Notes under the pieces: generated by a model | Database searches by the model: none | Seen by the model: only the letters and a program-made list of their open reading frames with translations | What the model was told of the DNA's origin: nothing | DNA from: Enterobacter kobei | GTDB taxonomy: Bacteria > Pseudomonadota > Gammaproteobacteria > Enterobacterales > Enterobacteriaceae | Direction: 5' to 3' | Assembly (NCBI RefSeq): GCF_018323985.1 | Contig: NZ_AP024590.1 | Location: 124,001-188,000, forward strand | Length of the DNA: 64,000 nt | Made by a program: the position numbers and the translations under genes | Shown: piece by piece, positions 1-8,498 of the stretch | How positions within the stretch are numbered: the stretch's first letter is position 1 | Layout: every line of letters begins with the position of its first letter

Positions 1-251
1 TTTCCTGTGATAACCGCTTACGCTTAAGTATGGCTCAGCCCGGAAAACGGAATGTAAAGTAAGGTAATAAATACTTTCATTAATTTAAAAAATGGAACAC
101 ACATTATTATTTTATATCTTAACTCAACCAGATTTTGCTTAAATATCAATCGGTAAATCTTCTTATTGCCAAAACAGGAAGGAGGATCAAATTACCGGAA
201 GTCTGTTTTCCTTATCCTCGCAGACTCTTATTTATCGATATGGATATTATT

Positions 252-1403
252 ATGACTGCTTCTGTTTTTTATATTCCGTCCGTCAATATTATTGGTGCTG
301 ATGTATTAGGCAGCGCGATTGATACCATCCGCGAGCGCGGCTGGCGTCGTGCGCTGATTGTCACCGACAGTATGCTGAGTAAACTGGGGATGGCGGCAAA
401 TATTCAGGCGCAGCTGCAATCGCGCGATATTTTTAGCGTGGTTTATGACGGCACTCAGCCTAATCCGACGACGGCGAACGTCGCGGCCGGGCTGGCGTTA
501 TTACGGGATAACCAGTGTGACTGCGTGATTTCTCTCGGCGGCGGTTCACCTCACGATTGCGCGAAAGGTATTGCGCTGGTGGCCGCAAACGGCGGTCACA
601 TCAGCGATTACGAAGGGGTGGATCGCTCTGCGAAACCACAGCTGCCGATGATCGCCATTAACACTACCGCCGGCACTGCGTCGGAGATGACACGCTTCTG
701 CATCATTACCGACGAGGCGCGCCATATCAAAATGGCGATTGTCGATAAGCATGTCACGCCGGTACTGTCGGTCAATGACGCCTCCCTGATGATGGGGATG
801 CCGAAATCACTGACTGCCGCAACCGGCATGGACGCACTGACGCACGCCATTGAAGCCTATGTTTCTGTGGCGGCAACGCCGGTGACCGATGCCTGTGCAC
901 TGAAAGCCGTCACCATGATCGCGCAGCATCTGCCCGTCGCCGTGGAAGAGGGCAGCAATGCCGCCGCGCGCGAAGCCATGGCCTACGCACAGTTTCTGGC
1001 AGGTATGGCTTTTAACAACGCTTCGCTGGGGTATGTGCACGCGATGGCGCACCAGTTGGGTGGTTTCTACGATCTGCCGCACGGCGTGTGCAACGCGGTT
1101 CTGTTGCCACATGTGCAGGCATTTAACAGCAAAGTGGCTGGCGCACGGTTGCGTGACTGCGCCCGGGCCATGGGCGTGGACGTCAGCAACATGAATGATG
1201 AGCAGGGCGCTGCGGCATGCATTGACGCCATCCGCGCGCTGGCGAAGAAAGTGAACATTCCGGCGGGTCTTCGCGACCTGAACGTGAAAGAAGAAGATAT
1301 TCCGGTGCTCGCCACCAATGCCCTGAATGATGCCTGCGGCCTGACGAACCCCGTCCAGGCAACGCATGACGAGATCATGGCAATCTATCGCGCGGCGATG
1401 TAA
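252..1403 (+). CDS. yiaY: Iron-dependent alcohol / L-threonine dehydrogenase YiaY
   Basis: Group III (iron-containing) alcohol dehydrogenase. The family oxidises small alcohols with NAD, and the E. coli YiaY protein is described as acting on L-threonine. The 383-residue product is nearly collinear with E. coli YiaY. It has the nucleotide-binding GGGSPHD motif at residues 96-102 and the expected metal ligands D194, H198, H263 and H277. I chose ATG 252 because it gives the family length and N-terminus (MTASVFYIPS). An in-frame TTG at 135 would add 39 unrelated residues. Oddly, a perfect Shine-Dalgarno-like stretch sits at 176-185, about 65 bases upstream, with no start codon behind it, while ATG 252 has only a weak GGAT before it. 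A hairpin follows the gene. Confidence 0.93.
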   Translation: MTASVFYIPSVNIIGADVLGSAIDTIRERGWRRALIVTDSMLSKLGMAANIQAQLQSRDIFSVVYDGTQPNPTTANVAAGLALLRDNQCDCVISLGGGSPHDCAKGIALVAANGGHISDYEGVDRSAKPQLPMIAINTTAGTASEMTRFCIITDEARHIKMAIVDKHVTPVLSVNDASLMMGMPKSLTAATGMDALTHAIEAYVSVAATPVTDACALKAVTMIAQHLPVAVEEGSNAAAREAMAYAQFLAGMAFNNASLGYVHAMAHQLGGFYDLPHGVCNAVLLPHVQAFNSKVAGARLRDCARAMGVDVSNMNDEQGAAACIDAIRALAKKVNIPAGLRDLNVKEEDIPVLATNALNDACGLTNPVQATHDEIMAIYRAAM

Positions 1404-1426
1404 TTCTGTGTGACGAACAGCGTGTC

Positions 1427-1460
1427 GGGTATGGCTGGCAAAAGGTCAGCCATACCCCTT
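1427..1460 (+). terminator. Hairpin downstream of yiaY, probable terminator
   Basis: An 11-bp perfect inverted repeat (1427-1437 with 1447-1457, arms GGGTATGGCTG / CAGCCATACCC) lies 24 bases after the yiaY stop. Only two T residues follow directly on the plus strand, so termination may be weak. The convergent small gene ends just beyond it at 1474, and the hairpin could serve both. Confidence 0.55.
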
Positions 1461-1473
1461 CTGCTAAGCAGGC

Positions 1474-1785
1474 TCAGACAATGACTTTAACTTCCAGCGG
1501 CCTGAAGCGGCTGTAGATCCACAGCCCAAGGCAGCTCAGCGAGCCGATCACCGCCGTCATCAGCAGGCTCATAAATATGCCGATAAAGATGCCGACCGGC
1601 AGCGCAAGCAGCCCATGAATATACTGCTGGTTCCAGCTCACGGTGTCGTAACCAAAGCAGCCGAATAACCCAAAAATAAAGCCCAGCACGCCCATGGGAA
1701 TGCTCAGGCCGATAAGCAGTAAACGATAAATGCTGCGGGCCTTAATTCTTTTCATATCAGTCACCGCGCGGTTTTCAGTATCCAT
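1474..1785 (-). CDS. Small two-helix inner-membrane protein of unknown function
   Basis: Not recognised as a named family. The preferred start is the ATG at 1785, preceded by AGGA about 7 bases upstream, giving 103 residues; the reading frame is open further upstream to 1863. A short charged N-terminus (residues 1-18, rich in K and R) is followed by a hydrophobic segment at about 20-43 containing GVLGFIFGLFG, then a second at about 60-90 (LPVGIFIGIFMSLL), and a short basic tail. The charge pattern suggests both ends face the cytoplasm. It lies 67 bases downstream of the GH127 gene on the same strand, so it could be the last gene of that transcript, but nothing in it suggests a sugar-related role. 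Confidence 0.6.
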   Translation of the reverse strand: MDTENRAVTDMKRIKARSIYRLLLIGLSIPMGVLGFIFGLFGCFGYDTVSWNQQYIHGLLALPVGIFIGIFMSLLMTAVIGSLSCLGLWIYSRFRPLEVKVIV

Positions 1786-1852
1786 ACAACATCCTGTTGA
1801 AATAATAGGATCTTTATTATGGGCCGAATTCCTGCGCGGATCGAATATGTCG

Positions 1853-3808
1853 TTACCCTCCATTCACCCAGATACGCATTTCCCCTTCGCCACGGTTAGC
1901 CCAGCTGAACCATGGAATAAATGTCAGCTTCTGAGGGGTACGGCTGACGGGGGAGGCATCGTAATGCCACAGTGGCTGCTGGTCGGCCTGTGCGGCGGTA
2001 CGTTTATAGCCCTCCGCCTGAATCAGCACTTTATGCGCAAAAATCCCTTTACCGTCCAGCGTGGTAAAGACACTGTCTTCTGGCAGCCAGAGGTTATGTA
2101 ACTCTTCGCCGTTATCGGCCTGTTCAAGACAATAGACCAGCGGTCCGCGCTGTACGGCGACTTTACCAGCCTGATGGCGCACCAGCGGGTTGCCATACAC
2201 CCGACGCACGGGCATTGGCAACGTGAGGGAAAGCGTATCGCCTTCCTGCCAGTGACGATGAAGATGCAGATAACCTTTGCGGATCTCACCGGTGACCGGT
2301 TCACCATTTAGCCTAATGACAGGTTCAGGGCACCAGTCGGGCAGGCGCAAAGCCAGAGTATGTTCCACCGGCTCCGGCGACTCGATACGCAGGGTAAGAT
2401 TTTCCTGCCAGGGAAAATTACCGCTAAGGCGTAAGCGCAGCGTCCGATCCCCAACCGGAATTTCTGCCTGGTTGCCAATGTAAAGGTTGATAAACAGGGT
2501 ATCCGCTTGCGGGGTGTAGATGTAATGGCCGATTGAGGTCAGCAGGCGGGCGATATTAGGCGGACAGCAGGCGCAGCCAAACCACCGCTGACGCACCGGC
2601 TGGATATGATCGTAAACATGATTAAATGGCAGCGAACGGGGCTGTATTTCCAGGGGATTAACGTAAAAGAAGTGCTTTCCGTCCAGAGCCATCCCGCCGA
2701 GCACGGTGTTATACAGCGCGCGTTCCATAACATCGGCATACTGGCTGTCACCTTCCATTTCCAGCATTCGTCGGGCAAACATCATCAGGCCGATGGAGGC
2801 GCAGCTCTCGGCGTAAACCGTATCGTTCGGCAGATCGTAATCGTGGCTGAACGCCTCGCCCCGGCTCTGTGATCCGATACCGCCGGTAATATAGAGCTGA
2901 CGGCGTGCCATGTTTTGCCATAAACGCAGACAATCCTGACGTTTGCGCTCATCTCCCGCCAGACGCGCCAGATGCGCCACTCCGGTCATCAGATAGACAA
3001 AACGTACGGCATGACCGATGGCGGTGTCCTGTTCTGAAAGCGGTGCATGCGCCTGACTGTAGGCTTTATCTTTCACCATCCACGCGGTGCCATGATTCGG
3101 CCAGTGCCAGGTGCCGCCACGCTTTTCAAACTCAGTATCATAGAAATGCGGTTGGGTGCCGCGCTGTTCCACGAACCAGGCCACGAGATCGCGATAACGC
3201 GTTTCGCCGGTCACTTCAAACAAGCGCATCAGGGCCAGTTCTATTTCCGGATGGCCATCATAGCCCGGCAGTTGATCCACGCCCGGGCCAAAGACGCGAT
3301 CAATGTGATCGGCAAGGCGGCAGGCCACGTCGAGCAGAGTACGTTTTCCGGTAGCCTGGAAATAAGCCACCGCCGCTTCGATCATATGTCCGGCGGTGTA
3401 CAGCTCATGGCACTCCGCAAGATTCGTCCAGCGTTCGGCTGGCGCTTTAACCGTGAACCAGGTATTGAGGTAACCGTCATCACACTGTGCGGCGGCGATG
3501 AGCGTAATGACGTCATCGGCAGTCTTTTCCAGTTCGACGTCGGGCTTCTGGCACAGTGACCAGGCGACGGCTTCCAGCCATTTCGCCACATCGCTGTCCT
3601 GAAAAACCATGCCATAAAATTCTCCCTCCTGTAGACCGGCGGCGATGCGGAAATTCGCAATCGCATGGCTGGGATCGGCATCCGGAATACGGTCGTTCAA
3701 CGCATCCCACTGATAAGGGATCACCACATCGCGCACCAGTTGCTGATACTGGCCTAAAAACGGGTCAGTGACCTTAAGCGTGTGCAGATCGGTTTCCATT
3801 ACATTCAT
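1853..3808 (-). CDS. GH127 beta-L-arabinofuranosidase
   Basis: Glycoside hydrolase family 127 (formerly DUF1680). Characterised members such as Bifidobacterium HypBA1 release L-arabinofuranose from beta-linked arabino-oligosaccharides using a zinc-bound cysteine nucleophile. The 651-residue product has the family signature: E318 in a GEAF motif (expected acid/base), E334 and C336 in AESCASIG, and C414-C415 in GCACCPPN, which match the zinc ligands and nucleophile. No signal peptide is present, so it should act in the cytoplasm on imported oligosaccharides. The start at 3808 is favoured over the ATG at 3811 because GAGGAG lies six bases before it. It follows the symporter gene by 10 bases and is surely co-transcribed with it. 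Exact substrate is unproven. Confidence 0.9.
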   Translation of the reverse strand: MNVMETDLHTLKVTDPFLGQYQQLVRDVVIPYQWDALNDRIPDADPSHAIANFRIAAGLQEGEFYGMVFQDSDVAKWLEAVAWSLCQKPDVELEKTADDVITLIAAAQCDDGYLNTWFTVKAPAERWTNLAECHELYTAGHMIEAAVAYFQATGKRTLLDVACRLADHIDRVFGPGVDQLPGYDGHPEIELALMRLFEVTGETRYRDLVAWFVEQRGTQPHFYDTEFEKRGGTWHWPNHGTAWMVKDKAYSQAHAPLSEQDTAIGHAVRFVYLMTGVAHLARLAGDERKRQDCLRLWQNMARRQLYITGGIGSQSRGEAFSHDYDLPNDTVYAESCASIGLMMFARRMLEMEGDSQYADVMERALYNTVLGGMALDGKHFFYVNPLEIQPRSLPFNHVYDHIQPVRQRWFGCACCPPNIARLLTSIGHYIYTPQADTLFINLYIGNQAEIPVGDRTLRLRLSGNFPWQENLTLRIESPEPVEHTLALRLPDWCPEPVIRLNGEPVTGEIRKGYLHLHRHWQEGDTLSLTLPMPVRRVYGNPLVRHQAGKVAVQRGPLVYCLEQADNGEELHNLWLPEDSVFTTLDGKGIFAHKVLIQAEGYKRTAAQADQQPLWHYDASPVSRTPQKLTFIPWFSWANRGEGEMRIWVNGG

Positions 3809-3818
3809 CATCTTCTCC

Positions 3819-5219
3819 TCAGGACTGAACATGGCGCTGACGCAGATCGGTGGCAATACGCGACATCATCGGGTTATTAAGTTTGCAGGCACGAATAGTG
3901 ACGGCCAGCAGCAGGTGGAAAAGGGCGGGCAACAGCGTTTCCATCGCCGTGATGCCCTGTAGCGAGGCGGCAGTTTGATTACCCACCCCCGGTTGATAGG
4001 CGACAAAAATAAACAGCAGGCTGATGATCCCGGCGCTGGATGCCCAGGCGAGCTTGATAAAAAACAGGTTGAAGGCGAAGTTCATGCCGGAAGAACGGAC
4101 GCCGGTTTTCCATTCACCGTAGTCATCGGAAAAGGCCATCAGCGAAAAGTGCAGCGGCAGCGTGAAGCCGAGGATAATGCCGTTACCGAGAATGACCGCC
4201 AGCCATAGTGTCTGATACGCCGGGCCACCCGGTAAAAACCACATCCCGACAGCCAGCGCGGCCAGAACCAGATTGGTGTAGTAATACAGCTTTACGGCAT
4301 CAATACGTCGGGTCAGGGGGTTAACAATCACCGAGCCTAAAATCGAGGCGAAGGTCACCATGGTAAAAAACAGCGAGGTATAAGCCGTGCTGCCTTCCAG
4401 CACGTAGGTAATGAAATACATGTAGCCGCCGCCGCGAATATTGAACACGTTGATCAGCAGGAATGACATCACCAGCATCAGTAACAGCTGATCGTTTTTA
4501 CGCAGCCCGGCAAGGTGTTCGCGCAGGGTAAATTTGCCCATCAACGCCAGTGGGACGCGTTCACGCACCCAGAAAAAACAGCATAAGAACATCACCACGG
4601 CGAGGGCACAGAGGACACCGACGCCCCACTGGTAACCTTTGGCCGCATTGCCCTGACCGAGCGCGTCAACCATCCACGGTAGCCCGACCGAGACCAGAAA
4701 GCCCGCTACGCCACACAGTACGAAGCGCCAGGACTGGCACGAAATCACCTCATTGTGCTGGGTCGTCATGGTATTGATCAGCGCGCAATAGGGAACGTTA
4801 ATCGCCGTGTAGCCCACGGAGAGCAGCAGATAGGTACCAAACGCCCAGGCAATTTTTACGCCCATGCTGGCATCCGGTACGGTGAAGGTCAGGACACCAA
4901 TAATGCCAATCGGTATGGCCACCCACAGCTGCCAGGGACGAAATCGTCCCCAACGACTTTGCGTACGGTCGGCAATAATGCCCATTACCGGATCGGAAAT
5001 AGCATCAAAGACGCGTAAGGCGATAAACAATGTGCCGACCAGCGCCGGTGTCAGTCCAAAAATATCGGTATAAAAAAAGGTAAGAAAATTCATTATCAGG
5101 CAGGTAATAACCGTGCCGCCGGCATCGCCCAGACCGTAACCTATTTTTTCGCGTACCGATAATATGGCATCGCGATTAGCACGGGTGATATCTGTTTCGG
5201 ACAGAGATGTAGAGGTCAT
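3819..5219 (-). CDS. GPH-family sugar:cation symporter
   Basis: A 466-residue polytopic inner-membrane transporter of the glycoside-pentoside-hexuronide family (melibiose carrier/YicJ/YagG type, MFS superfamily). Evidence is the N-terminal KIGYGLGDAGG motif (about residues 25-35), the RVFDAISDPVMG segment (about 69-80) carrying the acidic residues that bind the coupling cation in this family, the DRTQSRWGRFRPW loop, and about twelve hydrophobic segments. The start at 5219 has GAGGAG eight bases upstream. Being first in a two-gene unit with a GH127 enzyme, and divergent from an AraC regulator, it probably imports beta-arabinofuranosyl oligosaccharides. That substrate is an inference from context. 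Confidence 0.88.
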   Translation of the reverse strand: MTSTSLSETDITRANRDAILSVREKIGYGLGDAGGTVITCLIMNFLTFFYTDIFGLTPALVGTLFIALRVFDAISDPVMGIIADRTQSRWGRFRPWQLWVAIPIGIIGVLTFTVPDASMGVKIAWAFGTYLLLSVGYTAINVPYCALINTMTTQHNEVISCQSWRFVLCGVAGFLVSVGLPWMVDALGQGNAAKGYQWGVGVLCALAVVMFLCCFFWVRERVPLALMGKFTLREHLAGLRKNDQLLLMLVMSFLLINVFNIRGGGYMYFITYVLEGSTAYTSLFFTMVTFASILGSVIVNPLTRRIDAVKLYYYTNLVLAALAVGMWFLPGGPAYQTLWLAVILGNGIILGFTLPLHFSLMAFSDDYGEWKTGVRSSGMNFAFNLFFIKLAWASSAGIISLLFIFVAYQPGVGNQTAASLQGITAMETLLPALFHLLLAVTIRACKLNNPMMSRIATDLRQRHVQS

Positions 5220-5343
5220 CGATAACTCCTCGCAGCGTGGAGAGGTCGTTTTTACGTTGCCCGTGAAACACCACAGGCCGTTATTATGGGTTATGACCTT
5301 ATTAATTCTGCCCGGATTATTACCGCCAACAAGGCAACAAAGA

Positions 5344-5349
5344 AGTATA
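5344..5349 (-). promoter_or_regulatory. Candidate -10 element for the symporter/GH127 operon
   Basis: The 255-base region between the symporter and the divergent AraC-type regulator (5220-5474) is AT-rich and should hold both promoters. On the minus strand TATACT at 5349-5344 is a good -10 hexamer with no matching -35 hexamer, as is common for AraC-activated promoters. TGTGA at 5382-5386 is one half of a possible CRP site, but the second half is poor. I could not identify AraC-type direct repeats with confidence. Confidence 0.35.
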
Positions 5350-5474
5350 AAAAGATGACGATCCCGACCTCATCGGAAAAGTGTGAAGCCGATCGAGCTG
5401 GTGGGGGATAATTCATTAATAATCAATTTATAAGCCTTTAATTGTTGGCGATAAAAACAGGAAATTGAATATTC

Positions 5475-6290
5475 ATGCTTGAATTATCCATAACACATCC
5501 GATTAAAGTGCAAAATGGTGGTTTATTTATTTCACGCGGCATAGGGCGTCATCCGGCTCGTAAACTGAATTCATGGGAAGTGATTTTCGTCGAAAAAGGG
5601 ACGTTGACGATCGAGGAGGAAGGGCAGCTATTTAAGGTTAACGCCGGGGAAAGTCTATTATTATGGCCGCAGCGGCGTCACGTAGGCGTGGAGGATTTTC
5701 CCGCCGATCTTAAATTCTACTGGCTGCATTTTGAAGTGCAGGCCAGCAACCCACCTGTTGAGTCGACGCTGACGCTTACCGTACCGCAGCATACTACGCC
5801 AGAGGATCCGCAATATGTTATTTCCTTGTTCCGCCAGTTTCTGAGCGAACAGGAAAAATTAACGCGCAGTGCCGCTCTGGAACTTATTTTATTACTGATC
5901 CTGCAACAAATTACCCTGACCGGAAGTGCCGAAACGCAGCAAGACGATCGAGGAGTGTCTTTTGCCTGGAAAGCGCAGCAGCTTATTCGTACGCAGTTTC
6001 ATCTGCCCGTCTCCACCGCCACGCTCGCGCGGGAATTACACTGCAATGCCGATTACCTCGGGCGCGTTTACCGGCGGACGTTTCACCTGACGCTGACGGA
6101 AGCGATCCACCGCCAGCGGGTGCGGGCAGCGGAAAAGTTTTTACTCAGCGATGCGCGTTCGCTAAAAGAGATTGCCACGCTGTGCGGCTTCAGCGATGTC
6201 GGCTATTTCAGAAAAATTTTCCGTAAGCACACCGGCTTAACGCCCGCCGTCTGGAAACGGCGCTACTGCAAGGAACATATCAACTCATAA
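5475..6290 (+). CDS. AraC-family regulator of the GH127/symporter operon
   Basis: A 271-residue AraC/XylS-type transcription factor. The N-terminal half (about residues 1-110) looks like a cupin sugar-binding domain, with EVIFVEKGTLTIEEEG followed by GESLLLWPQ. The C-terminal 100 residues hold two helix-turn-helix motifs: STATLARELHCNADYLGRVY, and the conserved signature LKEIATLCGFSDVGYFRKIFRKHTG. It is transcribed divergently from the symporter/GH127 pair, which is the usual arrangement for a local activator responding to the imported sugar. It ends two bases before the convergent sgbE gene. Ligand is unknown; L-arabinose or an arabino-oligosaccharide is the natural guess. Confidence 0.88.
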   Translation: MLELSITHPIKVQNGGLFISRGIGRHPARKLNSWEVIFVEKGTLTIEEEGQLFKVNAGESLLLWPQRRHVGVEDFPADLKFYWLHFEVQASNPPVESTLTLTVPQHTTPEDPQYVISLFRQFLSEQEKLTRSAALELILLLILQQITLTGSAETQQDDRGVSFAWKAQQLIRTQFHLPVSTATLARELHCNADYLGRVYRRTFHLTLTEAIHRQRVRAAEKFLLSDARSLKEIATLCGFSDVGYFRKIFRKHTGLTPAVWKRRYCKEHINS

Positions 6291-6292
6291 CG

Positions 6293-6988
6293 TTACTGCC
6301 CGTAATAGGCGTTCGCGCCATGTTTACGCAGGTAATGTTTATCCAGCAGCGCAGACTGCATCTCCGGTAGCTGTGGGGCGAGCTGACGGGAAAACAATCC
6401 CATACAGGCGCACTCTTCCAGTACCACGGCATTGTGCACCGCATCGGCAGCATCTTTCCCCCAGGCGAACGGACCGTGGGAATGTACCAGCACCGCCGGG
6501 ACATGCAGTGGATTGAGATCGCGTTTTCCGAAGGTTTCTATGATCACCTCTCCTGTCTGGTATTCATACTCACCGTGGATCTCGTCGTCGGTCATCTGGC
6601 GTGTGCAGGGAATGGCACCGTAAAAATAATCGGCATGCGTGGTGCCCCAGGCGGGCAGATCCAGTCCGGCCTGCGCCCAGATGGTGGCGTGGCGCGAGTG
6701 GGTGTGCACAATGCCGCCGATGTCCGGATAACGGCGATAGAGCGCCAGATGCGTCGGCGTATCTGACGAGGGTTTTTTACTGCCTTCCACGACCGCACCG
6801 GTGGCAATCTCGACCACTACCATGTCTTGCGCTGTCATCACGTCGTACTCAACGCCGGAGGGTTTGATCACCATCAGCGTTCGCGTGACGTCTACGGCGC
6901 TGACGTTGCCCCAGGTAAACGTCACGAGGCCATGCGCCGGTAGCGCCAGATTGGCGGCCAGCACCTCGGCTTTCAGTTGCTCTAACAT
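6293..6988 (-). CDS. sgbE: L-ribulose-5-phosphate 4-epimerase SgbE (YiaS)
   Basis: Class II aldolase/epimerase that interconverts L-ribulose 5-phosphate and D-xylulose 5-phosphate, the exit step of the yia/sgb pathway into the pentose phosphate route. The 231-residue product carries zinc ligands H95 and H97 (VHTHS) and H171 (VHSHGPF), and an N-terminal GNVS motif. The ATG at 6988 has a perfect GGAGG seven bases upstream, which lies inside the end of sgbU, and the two genes overlap by 7 bases. The frame is open upstream to 7075, but that extension is not supported. It is the last gene of the eight-gene operon. It is a paralogue of AraD and UlaF; context decides for SgbE. Confidence 0.92.
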   Translation of the reverse strand: MLEQLKAEVLAANLALPAHGLVTFTWGNVSAVDVTRTLMVIKPSGVEYDVMTAQDMVVVEIATGAVVEGSKKPSSDTPTHLALYRRYPDIGGIVHTHSRHATIWAQAGLDLPAWGTTHADYFYGAIPCTRQMTDDEIHGEYEYQTGEVIIETFGKRDLNPLHVPAVLVHSHGPFAWGKDAADAVHNAVVLEECACMGLFSRQLAPQLPEMQSALLDKHYLRKHGANAYYGQ

Positions 6989-7842
6989 GTTAATCCTCCT
7001 TCCTGCATTCGGGCTTCGATCCAGCGGCGCGCCTGAATAATCTCCAGTACCGGCTCGCTGGCTTTTTCTGTCCACATTTCAATAAGAAACGCGCCACGAT
7101 AATTGAGTTGTTGCAGCGTGCTGAACACGTCAACGAAATCGACGCAGCCTTCGCCAAAGGGCACATCACGGAACTGACCGGGGCTGTGGGCGGTGACCGG
7201 TTGGGTATCTTTGAGATGAATAGCGGCGATACGGTTAATGCCCAGCGCCAGTTCGGCGGCGACATCGTTGCCCCAGGCGCTCAGATTGCCGACATCCGGA
7301 TAAACGCTGAACCACGGCGAGGCGAGCATCTCATCCCACTTTTTCCATTTGCTGATGGAGTTCATAAAAGCGGTGTCCATGATTTCCACCGCCAGCATCA
7401 CCTGTGCCGCGGCGGCCTGTTCGACAGCCCACGCCAGCCCCTCGGCAAAACGCTGCTGCGTGCCGTCATCGTGGGTTTCGTAATAGACGTCGTAGCCGGC
7501 AAGCTGGATGGTACGGATCCCTAAATCGCGCGCAAGGCGGATGGCTTTGGTCATGATCTCACGGGCGCGCAGGCGTACGTTTTCGTCGCGGCTGCCGAAG
7601 GGGAAACGACGATGCGCTGACAGACACATTGAGGGAATGGCGACGCCGGTTTCCAGCATCGCTTCGACCATTGATGTGCGCTGGGCGGTGCTCCAGTCGA
7701 GGCGCGCCAGGCGTTCGTCGGTTTCATCCACCGACATTTCGACAAAATCGAAGCCGCAACTCTTGGCCAGCACCAGACGCTCCGGCCAGCTCAGGTCCCG
7801 GGGCAGGGCTTTTTCATAAATGCCTAACGGATGGCTGCGCAT
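6982..7842 (-). CDS. sgbU: L-xylulose-5-phosphate 3-epimerase SgbU (YiaR)
   Basis: TIM-barrel epimerase of the xylose-isomerase-like superfamily. It converts L-xylulose 5-phosphate to L-ribulose 5-phosphate, between the SgbH and SgbE steps. The 286-residue product has the family landmarks GFDFVEMSVDE near the start, TIQLAGYDVYYE, VEIMDTAFMNS, YPDVGNLSAW (metal-binding Asp), IHLKDTQ and a C-terminal LIEMWTE. Its start codon shares one base with the stop of sgbH, implying translational coupling. UlaE is the close paralogue; the surrounding kinase and decarboxylase genes favour SgbU. Confidence 0.92.
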   Translation of the reverse strand: MRSHPLGIYEKALPRDLSWPERLVLAKSCGFDFVEMSVDETDERLARLDWSTAQRTSMVEAMLETGVAIPSMCLSAHRRFPFGSRDENVRLRAREIMTKAIRLARDLGIRTIQLAGYDVYYETHDDGTQQRFAEGLAWAVEQAAAAQVMLAVEIMDTAFMNSISKWKKWDEMLASPWFSVYPDVGNLSAWGNDVAAELALGINRIAAIHLKDTQPVTAHSPGQFRDVPFGEGCVDFVDVFSTLQQLNYRGAFLIEMWTEKASEPVLEIIQARRWIEARMQEGGLTC

Positions 7843-8498
7843 TAGCGATCTCCCCAGATGTCACGGATTTGTGCGTGGAATTCCCTGGCGACCTGCTCCG
7901 GATCTGCCGCGCCAGCCAGCGCGCGGCCGGCGATAAAGGCTTTAACATTGATGTCACGGAACAAGTGGAGATCGGCGGGCGTAATGCCACCGGTGACAGA
8001 GAGTTCAAGGCCGATATCGGATAACGCTGCCATGTGCGCTAAATCCGCCTCGCCCCACTGCTGACCGCTGGCCTGCGCATCGCGTCCACGGTGATAAATG
8101 GCCTGTCGCACGCCTGTACGGTACCAGGCGCGGGCATCCTCCAGCGTCCAGTTGCCGAACAGTTCGATCTGGATCTCCCTGCCCATGGATTGCGCGACGG
8201 CATGCCCTTTTTCCACGGTGGCGAGCGGGGCCGCGCAGATGATGGTCATCCAGTCAGCGCCCGCCTTAAACGCCTGCCCGGCAAGCGTTTCCCCGGCGTC
8301 GGCAACCTTCCAGTCGGCCACGATGATGCTGTCCGGGCACAGTGCACGCAGCTCGCGCACGGCGTTTAGCCCTTCACAGAGGCACAAAATGGTGCCCGCT
8401 TCGACGATATCGACATGATCCTGTAGCAGCGCGACATCGCGCCGGGCAGCCGCAAGGCTGGTGTGATCGAGCGCCAGTTGCAGTAAAGGTCGGCTCAT
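7842..8498 (-). CDS. sgbH: 3-keto-L-gulonate-6-phosphate decarboxylase SgbH (YiaQ)
   Basis: Magnesium-dependent decarboxylase of the orotidine-5'-phosphate decarboxylase suprafamily, turning 3-keto-L-gulonate 6-phosphate into L-xylulose 5-phosphate and CO2. The 218-residue product has every hallmark residue of the family: D11 (LALDHT), E33 (VEAGT), and D62, K64 and D67 in the ADWKVAD motif. A phosphate-binding loop is visible as VTGGI and FIAGRAL near the C-terminus. It overlaps the preceding kinase gene by four bases (ATGA) and the following epimerase by one, so the three are translationally coupled. Confidence 0.94.
   Translation of the reverse strand: MSRPLLQLALDHTSLAAARRDVALLQDHVDIVEAGTILCLCEGLNAVRELRALCPDSIIVADWKVADAGETLAGQAFKAGADWMTIICAAPLATVEKGHAVAQSMGREIQIELFGNWTLEDARAWYRTGVRQAIYHRGRDAQASGQQWGEADLAHMAALSDIGLELSVTGGITPADLHLFRDINVKAFIAGRALAGAADPEQVAREFHAQIRDIWGDR

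Noticed and set aside
5382..5401. Possible CRP site upstream of the symporter
   Set aside because: Only the TGTGA half is good; the second half (TCGAG) matches poorly, so I mention it only in the promoter entry.
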